Source: Mytilus californianus (taxonomy: Eukaryota > Mollusca > Bivalvia > Mytilida > Mytilidae). From it: a DNA stretch of 64,000 nt. Positions 1-10,073 of this stretch are shown one piece after another. The notes under the pieces are model-generated. The model did no database searches, was not told the origin of the DNA, and saw only the letters and a list, made by a program, of their open reading frames with translations. Location: assembly GCF_021869535.1 (NCBI RefSeq), contig NW_026262743.1, forward strand, positions 124,001 to 188,000, in the 5' to 3' direction. Positions within the stretch are counted from its first letter, which is position 1; every line of letters starts with the position of its first letter. The position numbers and the translations under genes are program-made.

Positions 1-292
1 AGTAAGACTTTTTTACTTTCAATTAGAAATGTTAATTCCACATATTTTACATGATGGTGAACAAGATATATGCTTACTCTTCTAGAGATAAAACTCATAC
101 AGTTTATCTAAATGGTTCTATCAAAGATATAGATATAAATATGGCTATTATATTATAGAGCTACGGTTCCCCAGATAATTATAACTATGATTCTATGTAG
201 TTTTTCAAAAATTGTTTGTCTTTTTTGTCTTATTGTGTTGTAGATTTTGTTTGATTTAGGTTTTACTGTACATGTCCTTTTTGATATCTTCT
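1..292. other. Non-coding flank outside the palindrome
   Basis: AT-rich sequence with no supportable gene. The mirror-image similarity to the right arm stops at 293 (AGCTGTTTC here, GAAACAGCT ending at 25113). No matching direct repeat flanks the two outer ends, so the palindrome edge does not look like a transposon terminus. Confidence 0.6.
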
Positions 293-1816
293 AGCTGTTT
301 CTTTTTTCTACTTTATTGTTTTCAATATATTAATAAATTAATAAAATTTACATGTATTTAAACAATATCACTGTTGAGTGTACTATTTAAATAAAATTTA
401 AAGACAAACATACATGTACAGACCCTTGATACAAGATGTATGTTGTTTATTATTTACATGTAAAATCATGTCATTTTTTTTTATATAATGTAGTAATTAG
501 AACAGATATATTGAAATATTCATACCATACAATTCCTACACGTTTTCAATGATACATCATGTGTTGAAGTACACAAACAACTGGTTATGGTCGCTCATTT
601 GAATAACAATGAAGAGGCATAACATGTGCGTCAAAATGCATAATTTGCACCCGATCTGCAATGATGTTGTCATATAAACATTCGAAAACCTATTAAAGTT
701 TTATCGGACCTTAAGTTTTAAGAAATATCTTATCAAAAAAGGAACAATTGTCAAAAATTCATAAAACCAAGACTTGGTTTTACCAGACATGTGTTTTCGC
801 ATCATTTTTAGAAACATTGCAGTTTTTCTCAAGAACCTGAAAAATTTCAATTATCAAAATATGATAACATTAAAATTTTCAACTCAGAGAACCATAAACA
901 CTAATCAAATATAAAATTGGGTTGCTCGATTTTCTAAATTCAGACTTTCAAATTGACCACTTACCTCTCTGACTATGACCGGTTTTTTCCAAAATGGCGT
1001 CTATCCGGAAGTTAGGTAGGCCTGGCAGTATGCTGCTCAGCAATGGCGACCCTGAAATTTCTGTTGTCCGATTATGGCGCCAAATTAGAGGGAAGCAACT
1101 CGCGCCAGACAAAATTACCGTATTTCACCAAAATAATCAAAATTTCGCTTTTTTATAACAAACAGTAAAATGTTAATCACATTTATATTCAGCTATCGTC
1201 CATTGATATAATTACAAACATTATTTCATTGAAAGACATCAATAAAAAATTCACAAGAAAGTAATTAATGGAGTGCATTGAAATAAGACCTCATGGGGTA
1301 GAGGGGTTAAACAAAAGCTCGTAACTTTTTTAAAAGCCTAGTGACCCCCATTTTATTTTACCTTAAAATGCTCGAAAAGATCATAGCTTTGACACATCCG
1401 TTTTTAAAAAAAATCTACCGGGGAAATTTTACGAAAAATCGATTTAACCAATATTTTTTAGCCTTAAACTGAAATTGGAAAATGCAAAATTTAGACATAA
1501 ATCTGAAAATAAAAGGATTTTTTAAGTCTAGAACAACCAAGTGGAACGTTTACATATCAAATTTAATTGTTTTTTTCACATAATAATCATACTGTCATGG
1601 TTCTAAAAGTCTTTGAATTTGATGTAGTCGTTATTGTTGAAAGGGTGGAAAAGTTTGGAAATAGGGTCAAAATCGCACACTTCGCTTCCATTTGAGGGGA
1701 AAACGAGCCTAGTGACCCCCTTTTTTCTTCGCATTTTTGGATTCAGCATAAAAAAATCTACAAAATATGTGAAAATAAAAAAATTCTACCGGGGGTCCTT
1801 ATTGGGGTGAGCCACC
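293..1816. other. Repeat-like non-coding DNA in left arm
   Basis: No reading frame is credible here. The stretch is mirrored at 23593-25113 with a few small indels and substitutions. It includes a GC-richer block near 980-1110 and the phrase GTGACCCCC twice (near 1343 and 1713), which suggests an old internal duplication. I recognise no element ends. Confidence 0.5.
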
Positions 1817-1820
1817 TTAA

Positions 1821-2880
1821 TTATCCCATTTTTACGCAAAACGTAATGTCCAACGTTACATTTTGTGTGCAAAAGATCCGAGTTCCGTTTCTTTCCTACG
1901 GTATTTTTTTCTGATCATCGTAAAACTTCACAAGAGTATTGCTATTGTTATTGTTATTCGCAAAATAAAGCAAAGTCAATATGACTGGAACCGTAAACCG
2001 GAAAATGTTAGTTTGAAACCGGTCTGAAAAATGTCCAAGCATATGCAAGGTAAGCATATATCGGGTTTGCGCAATTTTACCGTGAAATTGGAAAAGCTGA
2101 GAAGAAAAATATTTATGATATTTTGAGAGTTTTTTACTTTTCTTCTGGTTCATGATATTTTTTTGGCCGGAAACCATGCGTATAGTTTCTATTGCAATGA
2201 CTTCAAAAAGTATAGCCATCTTGTCCCAACGAAAAAAACGCTGTATTTTCTTTACAATTCAACTGGAAACAAATAATCATGAGATGAAATTAAAAACCCG
2301 AGCATGACATCAATTACGTTTTGCGAACGTTGGGACAAAACGGCTTTACTTTTTGAAACGATCTAAAAATCTTGTTGCCAATCGAAAAAATGTTAAACAC
2401 TATACTGTTTAAAAAGAAAAAGAAAAAAACTGTTACCGCCTAGTTTTATTTTCTATGATCTAACTATGCTTATTTAATATACCTCAATTGTAAAGAAAAT
2501 ACAGCGTTTTTTTCGTTGGGACAAGATGGCTATACTTTTTGAAGTCATTGCAATGGAAACTATACGCATGGTTTCCGGCCAAAAAAATATCATGAACCAG
2601 GAGAAAAGCAAAAAACTCTCAAAATATCATAAATATTTTTCTTCTCAGCTTTTCCAATTTCACGGTATAATTGCGCAAACCCGATATATGCTTACCTTGC
2701 ATATGCTTGGACATTTTTCAGACCGGTTTCAAAAATAACATTTTCCGGTTTACGGTTTCAGTCATATTGACTTTGCTTTATTTCGCGAATAACAATAACA
2801 ATAGCAATACTCTTGTGAAGTTTTACGATGATCAGAAAAAAATACCGTAGGACATTACGTTTTGCGTAAAAATGGGATAA
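1821..2880. mobile_element. TTAA-flanked foldback (piggyBac-type MITE-like) element, left copy
   Basis: The element begins TTATCCCATTTTTACGC and ends with its reverse complement. The inverted arms are about 400-480 bp each (roughly 1821-2320 and 2460-2880) around a short AT-rich centre, so it can fold on itself. It is bounded by TTAA at 1817-1820 and 2881-2884, the target duplication typical of piggyBac-like elements. At 46703-46706 the corresponding place carries a single TTAA with no insert, which looks like the empty site. The open frames inside are mirror images of each other and do not resemble a transposase, so I call it non-autonomous. Confidence 0.7.
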
Positions 2881-2884
2881 TTAA

Positions 2885-4131
2885 GTGTTATAATTCTTGA
2901 TATTTTAAATTTCGGTTCCTTTTTTTCTATATTTGCAAGTCTAATGTAATAAATTCATCAAGAAATCACTATATTTTTATCGAACTGACCAGTCTACTTT
3001 TTTATTTTCATGCTAATCTATAGCAAAATGGAATTGGTACGAACATCGTGCACAACGTCATTGTGTTCGGTAATTGTCGGGATTCTGACGTTGGTATCAT
3101 TGCCGAATTTCGTATTCATAACGGAACTGTTCCGGAACGGTTTCGGCAAAGACGGTTCGCATTCGGTAAGATCTGGATGCAATATGGACTCAATCGGCAC
3201 AAAAACAGCAATGACAACTTTCTCCAGTTCATGCCCGTTCTACAGGACACCGTCCAGATAACACAGAACATTGTTACGATTTTTATCCGATATAGAAGAA
3301 TCTGTCACGACATAATCACGATTTAAATCCGACTAGACAAAATCGGTTTCCCCGAATGTTACGGGACGCACCAAACTGTCGGGGTGCTTTGCCGACCGCT
3401 CCGGACCATTCCCAATCAGTAGGAAACTGTTACGAATTTATTCGACTGCGTTCAGACAATTATAGGACATTCCAGATCATTCTGGATAGTAATCCGACTT
3501 TTTCACTTTTCGTGTCCTATCACTGTCTGATCTCAAACGGGAGCCATAATCGGCACTGTGTGAACGCCGCATTACAGGTAAACTGTTAAAGGTAAATAGT
3601 GAAAATGTCTTGTCAATTTTGTACAGGTGCATCAAAGACTAAAGCGCAAATGTCCATAGTGTTACAGGTAAAACTAAAAGAGCACAAACGTCAAGCGCCC
3701 GTCTGGTCACGCCTTGTCTTTCACGATCAAGATTATGCGTTGCCAGATCTTTCACGATCAATTGTGATGAAAAATCAACAAAATCAATGTTTTAAAAAAA
3801 AAATAAACGGTTTCAAGGAAAAAAATACCTTTTATTTTACTGTTTTATCTGACACACCAACGATTCAGTTTCAAATACATCAATATATATTGGAATGTGA
3901 CCATTATTGGTACCATTATTGGTACAACACGTGTTTTTTACTTAATGAATCTCATAGACTTGTGTTGCGCCCTTTTTTTTTTTTTCATAAAGTACTGCAT
4001 ATTTTCTTTATCTTCTTGAACAGTATTATTAATTGAGAAAGTTGAATCATTTTGACAGACATATTTTTTTCCGGATTTGTTCCGCGTTTTGCAAATACAG
4101 CAGATTTTGTCACATATTTTGAAGTAGAATT
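2885..4131. other. Triplicated host segment, unrecognised
   Basis: This stretch occurs three times: here, reversed at about 21281-22525, and forward at 46707-47955. It lies between the TTAA site and a LINE fragment. Several 60-145 codon open frames run through it on both strands (for example 3010-3261 and 3599-4036), but they resemble no family I know and overlap each other, so I leave them out. It is probably an unclassified repeat or an untranslated part of an old retroelement. Confidence 0.5.
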
Positions 4132-4379
4132 ACAACAATAATGTTCCAGAATATCTTATGGATTATATCTCGGATTATACAGATGATAATTATTATAATA
4201 CTAGAAACCATTCTCACTATAGAGTACCGAGATGTAGAGTGGACATATTTTCTAAATCTTTTTTCCCTTCTTCAATTAGTGCATGGAATTTATTGCCGTT
4301 AGATATTAGATCCATTCAATCATCTCCAAATTTCAAAAACATAATCCGGCGAAATGATATTTCATTTTTAGTACCTTAA
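4132..4379 (+). pseudogene. C-terminal fragment of a LINE reverse transcriptase, cut by the Polinton insertion
   Basis: The translation carries the run NTRNHSHYRVPRC, then SKSFFPSS, then AWNLLP. That spacing is typical of the region after the reverse transcriptase domain in CR1/Jockey-like LINEs, and the same signature is seen near 28090-28180. Coding similarity stops where the TATTTC target site and the Polinton terminal repeat begin (4383-4389). The missing downstream half, with its Cys-rich knuckle, survives at 51707-51928. The fragment therefore marks the pre-insertion locus. Confidence 0.75.
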
Positions 4380-4469
4380 TATTATTTCAGTAGTGTGAAA
4401 AGGCCGATTCTACATCACCCCCAATTTCAAGGGCAAAACCTGCATAGGACCCCCAACCCCAGCTCCGGA

Positions 4470-4868
4470 ATGCAAACGGACCGCCTCCCAGTTGAGTATA
4501 AAGTAAATACAAGCATGGCATTCGTTCAAAAGATGGAGGAACTCAGAAGTTCAGACAACGAATTTATCAATGATAATGTTTTTGAGGAAAAGGCAAAGGA
4601 CCAGAGTTTGGAAACCCTGAAATGGAAGGAACTCTCAACCGGTGTGATCTATAAAATCCTGGAAGTGGTAGAAGTAGATGGGAAGTTTGGGAGGAGTAAG
4701 ATCCTTACCTTGAAAAACAGAGAAGGAGAAACGAATAGGGTGTGGGCCTGCAGTGGACTGAACAGAGAGAAGGAACCCTTGGAAGGAGCCTTCGTGAGAA
4801 GTACAGGCTTTAAAGTCAGCAAGAAGACCAAGCAGGAGTACTTCTCTTACGACCTTGTGAGAAATTAA
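4470..4868 (+). CDS. Small OB-fold-like, putative ssDNA-binding protein (left copy)
   Basis: This is a 132-residue frame. I chose the start because the same methionine begins the copies at 20943 and 48294. It lies inside the terminal inverted repeat, so the first ~25 residues are encoded by the repeat itself. The C-terminal ~85 residues look like a compact beta-rich domain: a STGVIYKI strand, the KFGRSKILTL and RVWACSGL motifs, then SYDLV. The layout recalls OB-fold ssDNA-binding proteins that I have seen near invertebrate Polintons, but the fold assignment is inference. It is unbroken in all three copies in the window while neighbours are broken. A strong hairpin follows its stop codon. Confidence 0.6.
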   Translation: MQTDRLPVEYKVNTSMAFVQKMEELRSSDNEFINDNVFEEKAKDQSLETLKWKELSTGVIYKILEVVEVDGKFGRSKILTLKNREGETNRVWACSGLNREKEPLEGAFVRSTGFKVSKKTKQEYFSYDLVRN

Positions 4869-4901
4869 GTCCAAAGAAAAAAAAATTGGGTGGGTTCGAA
4901 A

Positions 4902-4941
4902 AAATTTCCCGATCCGGCAAAAATGTCGGACCGGGAAATTT
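4902..4941 (+). terminator. 3' hairpin after the OB-fold gene (left)
   Basis: Stem AAATTTCCCGATCCGGC (4902-4918), a 6-nt loop, and GTCGGACCGGGAAATTT (4925-4941). Fifteen of 17 positions pair, and one of the other two is a G-U wobble. It starts 33 bases after the stop codon. The deletion in the third locus begins inside the base of this stem (equivalent of 4905). Confidence 0.6.
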
Positions 4942-5234
4942 ATTTTATGCTTGAAACGGAGCACATCGTGAAGTGAAGCGGAATGGAACACATCGTGAAA
5001 CGATGTGTGTAGTGAAGCGTAACGGAACGATATGTGACGTTTTTTACGGCGCATGCGCATTTGATACGCACAAGACTTTAGTAATGCCCTTATTGTATAG
5101 CCAGTACGTCAATAGTCCTTTTTACGCGGGCTCTAAGACGTTATCGTTTTGCAGTGTTGCTAACTGCCTTTGTGACGTTGTCTTGTTTGGATTATACAGC
5201 AATGAACGGAGAAGACTGGAAGGTATTTTGTACA
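4942..5234. other. Spacer between OB-fold gene and minisatellite
   Basis: No recognised gene. An 89-codon frame (4973-5242, plus strand) is unchanged in the right arm (20171-20440), but the arms are so similar that this is weak evidence for coding. Its start lies in a degenerate repeat built from GTGAAGCG/GGAACACATCGTGAA-like words. Confidence 0.45.
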
Positions 5235-6292
5235 ATGATTAATGATTGACTTTTACGGCTTGAAAGTAGTATTACAGCGTGAGACTTTTTATGGAGGGAA
5301 AATAGTATTACAGCGTGAGACTTTTTATAGCGGGAAAATAGTATTACGGCGTGAGACTTTTTATAGCGGGAAAATAGTAATACAGCGTGAGACTTTTTAT
5401 AGCGGGAAAGTAGTATTACGGCGTGAGACTTTTTATGGCGGGAAAAGAGTATTACAGCGTGAGACTTTTTATGTCGGGAAAATAGTATTACTGCCTTAGA
5501 CTTTTTATAGCGGGAAAATAGTATTACAGCGTGAGACTTTTTATAGCGGGAAAATAGTATTACTGCGTGAGACTTTTTATGGCGGGAAAAGAGTATAACA
5601 GCGTGAGACTTTTTATAGCGGGAAAATAGTATTACAGCGTGAGACTTTTTATAGCGGGAAAATAGTATTACGGCGTGAGACTTTTATGGCGGGAAAAGAG
5701 TATTACAGCGTGAGACTTTTTATAGCGGGAAAGCAGTATTACGGCGTGAGACTTTGTATGGCGGGAAAATAGTATTACAGCGTGAGACTTTTTATAGCGG
5801 GAAAAAAGTATTACGACGTGACACTTTTTATAGCGGGAAAGTAGTATTACGGCGTGAGACTTTTACGGCCGGAAAATAGTATTTCAGCGTGAGACTTTTT
5901 ATAACGGGAAAATAGTATTACGACGTGACACTTTTTATAGCGGGAAAGTAGTATTACGGCGCTAGACTTTTACGGCGGGAAAAGAGTATAACGGCGTGAG
6001 ACTTTTTATGGCGGCAAAAGAGTATTACGGCGTGAGACTTTTTATAGCGGGAAAAGAGTATTACGGCGTGAGACTTTTACGGCGGGAAATGAGTATAACG
6101 GCTTGAGACTTTTTATGGCGGGAAAGTAGTATTACGGCGTGAGACTTTTTATAGCGGGAAGGTAGTATTACGGTGTGAGACATTTACGGCGGGAAAATAG
6201 TATTACAACGTGAGACTTTTTATAGCGGGAAAGTAGTATTACGGTGAGAGACATTTACGGCGTGAGACTTTTACGGCGAGAAAAGAGTATTC
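5235..6292. repeat. 36-bp minisatellite, about 29 units (left)
   Basis: Tandem units of about 36 bp contain GAGACTTTTTATAGCGGGAA and then AATAGTATTACGGCGT, with variants such as TTTTACGGCGGG that are 3 bp shorter. Because 36 and 33 are multiples of three, a frame stays open across several units (5242-5499) with a 12-residue repeat containing ETFYSGKIVL; I do not regard it as a real protein. The right arm has only about 20 units (19440-20165), so copy number changed after the duplication. It separates the OB-fold gene from the convergent virion gene block. Confidence 0.9.
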
Positions 6293-6367
6293 AAGGTGAG
6301 GGGTTGACGGTTAAAAGTTATGGGTTTAAAGAAGGTTCGGGGGAGTCTAGTATTATGATTTGAGGTC

Positions 6368-6394
6368 TTCCAATGGGATATTCTCCCATTGGAA
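6368..6394 (-). terminator. 3' hairpin at end of virion gene block (left)
   Basis: A perfect 11-bp stem TTCCAATGGGA (6368-6378), a 5-nt loop, and TCCCATTGGAA (6384-6394). It lies 16 bases past the stop codon of the last virion gene on the minus strand and is conserved in the right arm. Confidence 0.6.
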
Positions 6395-6410
6395 AGCCTT
6401 TTTTGGGGGA

Positions 6411-6920
6411 TTAGGAAGCACACTTCGAAAGCTCCTCACTGAAACTGGATAGGGGTTGTCGCAGCTGATCTTTCTCATTGTAGTAGTTCTTGAGGCAGGT
6501 AACGATCTTCCCAAACTCAGCATTATCGATCTGTTCATCGTCAGCCAAAGCAGTACTGATACGTTGTTCGACCAAGGATTTTGTGGACTGTACCAATCGC
6601 AAGGTGTCGCGGTGTTTCTTCTTCTTTTTTATTATACGCCTTGAGATCAGTGTGAGTACCATCACGGCAGTGGCACTCAAGCAAGCTAGGGATCCTAGGG
6701 GAAGGGAGGCTATAATACCTATACCGGTCAAAGTTGAACCCATGGTGCAGCTGGTCAACATCAAACTGCATACGGAACACACACTCTATGCTATAGACAC
6801 TACTTTGTCGAGTCGTTTGTAGATCTTCAAGCTACGTTGATACTTATGAATTTCTGCATCGAGTTGATCCTCCATACATTCGACTCTAGTCTGCCGGTAC
6901 CCAGAATCTAAATCATCCAT
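6411..6920 (-). pseudogene. Membrane-spanning virion-associated protein (left, nonsense mutation)
   Basis: This is the mirror copy of the intact 169-residue gene at 18815-19324. Here codon 45 is TAG (6786-6788) where the right arm has CAG, just before the hydrophobic region. The remaining frame matches the right copy almost throughout, including the hydrophobic stretch and the following RRIIKKKKKHRD basic cluster. The start codon overlaps the TATAAATAAATG motif at 6918-6929. It is the last gene of the minus-strand block and is followed by the 6368-6394 hairpin. Confidence 0.8.
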
Positions 6921-6924
6921 TTAT

Positions 6925-7503
6925 TTATAGGAGCATACCAAGGAGGGGAATGTTTTTGAAGGGACTATTGGCACCTAAGATCAGACCGGCTCCGTTGTGG
7001 AATTGCTGTCCACGCTTCAAGTAGAGTCCATCACCAGAGGTGATCCGGGCTTTTGAGGGTTTGAGGTAGAGACCGTTGCCACTAGGTTTCACGGTACAAA
7101 CACACCCACCACGTTTCAGGTACAATCCAGACCCTAAGGCCTTGTTGACGGCTACACCACCCAGACCGCTCAAGGCTCCAACACCCAAGGCAGGTAGAAT
7201 GGTCTTAGCTTTCATGGGAAGTGCCCTCAGTGCCAGCCCTGCCAATATAGGTAGGAATCCACCTACTTTTTGCATGTTTTCCTTTATTTGGTTCGCACTC
7301 AGCTCCAGATTCATACCACCAGAGCCTTTTTGGAGAAGCTTGGTAATCTTTTGAACCTGTCGGGAGGTGAGCCTCATCTTGTGTTCGCCTTGCAGGTTTG
7401 CGTGGGACAATCGAATGGACACCGGACAACCTTTCTTGGCAGCCCGTTGTAGTTTATCAGCTTGACCTTTTGTCAAGTTTAAACCATGTTCGTGATAAGT
7501 CAT
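6925..7503 (-). CDS. pVI/pX-like minor virion core protein (left)
   Basis: 192 residues. The first ~80 are hydrophilic and basic (HGLNLTKGQADKLQRAAKKG near the start). A glycine/alanine-rich hydrophobic segment follows at about residues 82-122 (GFLPILAGLALRALPM, LPALGVGALSGLGGVAVNKA). The C-terminal third repeats a short G-x-GLYLK motif four times. This layout matches the core protein of adintoviruses and invertebrate Polintons that is likened to adenovirus pVI/pX, which acts inside the capsid and on membranes during entry. Neighbours are penton (upstream) and the membrane protein (downstream), both separated only by the TATAAATAAATG motif. The frame is intact in both arms. Confidence 0.75.
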   Translation of the reverse strand: MTYHEHGLNLTKGQADKLQRAAKKGCPVSIRLSHANLQGEHKMRLTSRQVQKITKLLQKGSGGMNLELSANQIKENMQKVGGFLPILAGLALRALPMKAKTILPALGVGALSGLGGVAVNKALGSGLYLKRGGCVCTVKPSGNGLYLKPSKARITSGDGLYLKRGQQFHNGAGLILGANSPFKNIPLLGMLL

Positions 7504-7507
7504 TTAT

Positions 7508-8278
7508 TTATACCTCTCGAAGATTAAAGCGGATAGCGAGATGTTCACCCCTGAAATCGATGGGCCTACCGTCTTGATCGGTGATATACGTTTGCATGCG
7601 ATTGATGGTTTGCAAGGTCACTGGCAAGTATACTAGATTCTTGGGGGTTTGAATGATCTTCATACCAGGATCGACTGCGGGAAAGAAGCTGTAGATGGTG
7701 GACTGCTGGGTACCGTTCACATAACTCCCATGGATGATATCACTATTCATCAGAATGCTGTTAATGCTGATGATATTCACAATGTGTTCACCCTCAGTGT
7801 AACCATTTGTAACCCTATCAAAAGTGTAGAGTCGTCGCTCAAACCCCAACACGGTGCTAAGGCTGTTTTCAACATCAAAGTCCACTTGAAAGCGTCTGGC
7901 TAGGGTCAGGGTTGCTCTCAGCGTCGAGCGGTTGGCATCGATGATGATCTTAGTTTTGTGCTGGTTGAGACGAATTTGTCGCTGGACCTCATTGTTAATT
8001 TCATCTATACCGTGCGAGCCAGTGCTCAACACAATGTGAAACCAGTTGGCACCTTCGTCTTGAGAATAGCGAAAGGAATTGTTACCTGCGTGAATGTTTG
8101 GGATGGAGTAGTAGGTTTCCAGGTTCACCAATGCCATCTCGTAGGCCTTGGATTCCTTGAGTTGCAGTGGGGGGTTGAACCGGGTAAGGATTTGGCTATC
8201 GTTTCCAGAGACGATGAAGGAAAACCCATGCTTGGGGTCGGTGTTATCGACAATTTGCTGCAACAATGTGTTGTCCAT
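7508..8278 (-). CDS. Penton-like minor capsid protein (left, intact)
   Basis: 256 residues, the only unbroken copy in the window. Landmarks are AYEMALVNLETYYSIPNI near residue 45, GSHGIDEIN near 95, NIISINSILMNSDIIHGSYV near 165, and RGEHLAIRFNLREV at the C terminus. I recognise these from the conserved single-jelly-roll minor capsid (penton) protein of invertebrate Polintons/adintoviruses, which forms the capsid vertices. It lies between the pVI-like gene and the 49-residue gene, with both junctions formed by overlapping stop/TAAATG motifs. The right-arm copy is broken by a frameshift and a stop. Confidence 0.8.
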   Translation of the reverse strand: MDNTLLQQIVDNTDPKHGFSFIVSGNDSQILTRFNPPLQLKESKAYEMALVNLETYYSIPNIHAGNNSFRYSQDEGANWFHIVLSTGSHGIDEINNEVQRQIRLNQHKTKIIIDANRSTLRATLTLARRFQVDFDVENSLSTVLGFERRLYTFDRVTNGYTEGEHIVNIISINSILMNSDIIHGSYVNGTQQSTIYSFFPAVDPGMKIIQTPKNLVYLPVTLQTINRMQTYITDQDGRPIDFRGEHLAIRFNLREV

Positions 8279-8428
8279 TTATTTATGGTAGACCATTGTC
8301 ACATATTTTTGCTTCCACTCTTCGATACCGTCATACTGCTCCTTGAGTTGTTTACCAGCCTTCACTACGATCGCATAGACTTCGGCGGGGCGACTGACAA
8401 AGAGGAGTTGTAGGTGAATTTTATCCAT
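8279..8428 (-). CDS. 49-residue conserved small protein (left)
   Basis: A short frame that fits exactly between the capsid and penton genes. It starts at a TAAATG motif and its TAA stop directly abuts the penton start. It encodes a basic, mostly helical-looking protein (VVKAGKQLKEQYDGIEEWKQ in the middle). The frame and length are kept in the right arm (17308-17457). The function is unknown; position suggests a virion or assembly role. Confidence 0.65.
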   Translation of the reverse strand: MDKIHLQLLFVSRPAEVYAIVVKAGKQLKEQYDGIEEWKQKYVTMVYHK

Positions 8429-8468
8429 TTACTTTTAGTACACGACGTTCATCTTCTGACCATCGGAT

Positions 8469-9707
8469 TCAAACTGTAGGATTCTGTCGGAACGCCTCGG
8501 TGTTGGCTGGAACATTGCGGGCGAATTCGGCCCGGATCTGAATGTCTACCGTAGATTCTTTGAGACGTTCAGACTGATGACTCACATCGATTACAAACAA
8601 GGGGTACAAGTCGATGAAATCGGAGGGATTGATACCACCATTACTGAGGAGAGTGTCCATGTTATGGAATTTCTTTCTGAAGTCGGAGGCCTCTTTGAAC
8701 ACTCTGGCGATCCTATTTTCGTTGAAAGCTGCATTATAGTCGACTGCCGGATAACGTTCAGCGTTGAGGGTGATATGGATATTTCGCAATCGACAGTGAT
8801 CGAACACGGAAGCATTATGGGTTTGGTCACCACTTCTGTCGGTTTGGAAGGCAACAATGATATATCTAGGCTTTTCGCGACCACTTTTGGCAGTTCGGCG
8901 CCAGTTAAACTGTGAGGCATGGGGAACGGCTATTGAATCGCACTGTCTCATGCGAAATCCACAATGGATCTTTGATTTACTCTGGATGGTTTTGTACAGT
9001 TGCATCTTATTTTCGTCTGAGGGGGTGACGTGAGGGACGAACCACGATAGTTTACTCAGGACGATATTTGCCGGATAGTTGACGGCGGCTGCTCTCAGAT
9101 TGGCATTAGCATTTGAATCGCGAACGAGTGAGAGTTCGTGCCTGAACCCGTACACTGTTTTGTTGTAATCATCTGCGAATCCAAAAATATGTTTTAGGGG
9201 GATGGCAAACGAAAACGATCCTTTGTTGGTGGGCTTGGTGATAATGTATCCATGACGGGTTGCGAATCCAGTGTTCGCAGCCTCAGCATCGGTGGAAGAA
9301 TCCTTATACCACAGTTGGTTGAGACCCTGCGATTTGGAGAAGTCGTCGGGGTAGGTTAAAATTCCCAGCATAGTGGTGACAATGCCGGGGTCGTTAATAT
9401 GTTCGATCTGCTGACCGGGAAGCCTGTAACTGATGCTCTTGAAGAGATACATGATACCATTATGGGTGAGCGACACAAGATCGCCATTGGCATATGCTGT
9501 GTCATCATTCTTGAGAAGTCAACCTTCATCCACGAGATAACTCTCGGCGGGGTGTAGGAACAAATCCTGAGTTTCGATGTTGATTCGGATTTCAGCACCG
9601 GCATTGTTCAGCTGGGCACCGGCTTGTGGTTTGTATTCTCGAACCTGATATTCCTGGAGACTTTCGTCGAAGGTCAGCCCTTCGGTGATTGTAAGGATGT
9701 CAGACAT
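8469..9707 (-). pseudogene. Double-jelly-roll major capsid protein (left, in-frame TGA)
   Basis: The gene reads as one frame from 9707 to 8469, interrupted by a single in-frame TGA after residue 62. The TGA sits at the same place in the right arm. Upstream is the N-terminal arm (ITEGLTFDESLQEYQVREY); downstream are about 345 residues with the landmarks NNGIMYLFKSI-like (here HNGIMYLFKSI), PRYIIVAFQT, FDHCRLRNIHITLN and YPLFVIDVSHQ. I associate these with the double-jelly-roll hexon of invertebrate Polintons/adintoviruses, the main shell protein. Because the TGA is shared, the capsid gene was dead, or unusually recoded, before the arms duplicated. Confidence 0.85.
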
Positions 9708-9714
9708 AATGTAT

Positions 9715-10062
9715 TTATTTATAGCTTTGGACGAAGTCGTGTATGGTTTTGATACCAGAGCCGGAGATTAGATTGTTCAACCGAACTTGCTCTGGCTTCT
9801 TGCGTTGAATATTAGGCTGTTGAGGATTTTTACTACGTTTCCTGGGGCGGACCACTTTATCAACCACATCGTCGACGGCTTTGGAGGCCCCTTTTTCAAC
9901 ACCTTTCAAGGCTGCATTGGTGGCAGCACTCACGGCCTTACTTCCTAGGGTTTTGGCGGCAGAGGAAGTAAACATGCGTCCAGCCAAACTAGCGATTGTG
10001 TCAAACAGTCTTTTGCCACCGTAGGCGTACTTTCGAGCCTAACCTTTCTTGATTTGCAACAT
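9715..10062 (-). pseudogene. Small basic core protein (left, in-frame TAG)
   Basis: The start codon at 10062 overlaps TATAAATAAATG (10060-10071), but codon 8 is TAG (10039-10041). The frame then stays open for over 100 residues to 9715. The product is rich in Ala, Lys and Arg (AATNAALKGVEKGASKAVDD, then RPRKRSKN) and ends in NNLISGSGIKTIHDFVQSYK, suggesting a DNA-binding virion core protein. The right arm has the same TAG. Re-initiation at the methionine at 9987 would give a 90-residue product, so the gene may not be fully null. Confidence 0.65.
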
Positions 10063-10073
10063 TTATTTATAGG

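Noticed and set aside
1896..2738. 107- and 70-residue similar proteins on opposite strands
   Set aside because: They are the two arms of a foldback element read toward each other, with no transposase motif.
3010..4036. Several 60-145 residue frames in the triplicated flank
   Set aside because: Overlapping on both strands, no recognisable domain, and conserved only because the DNA is duplicated.
5242..5499. 85-residue repetitive open frame (ETFYSGKIVL-type repeats)
   Set aside because: It is a by-product of a minisatellite whose unit is a multiple of three; other units break the frame.
7649..8413. 84- and 151-residue plus-strand frames over the penton gene
   Set aside because: Antisense to an intact, recognisable gene; no independent evidence.
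8577..8915. Antisense frames opposite capsid, penton and core genes
   Set aside because: Shadows of the real coding strand, present only because the sense frame is open.
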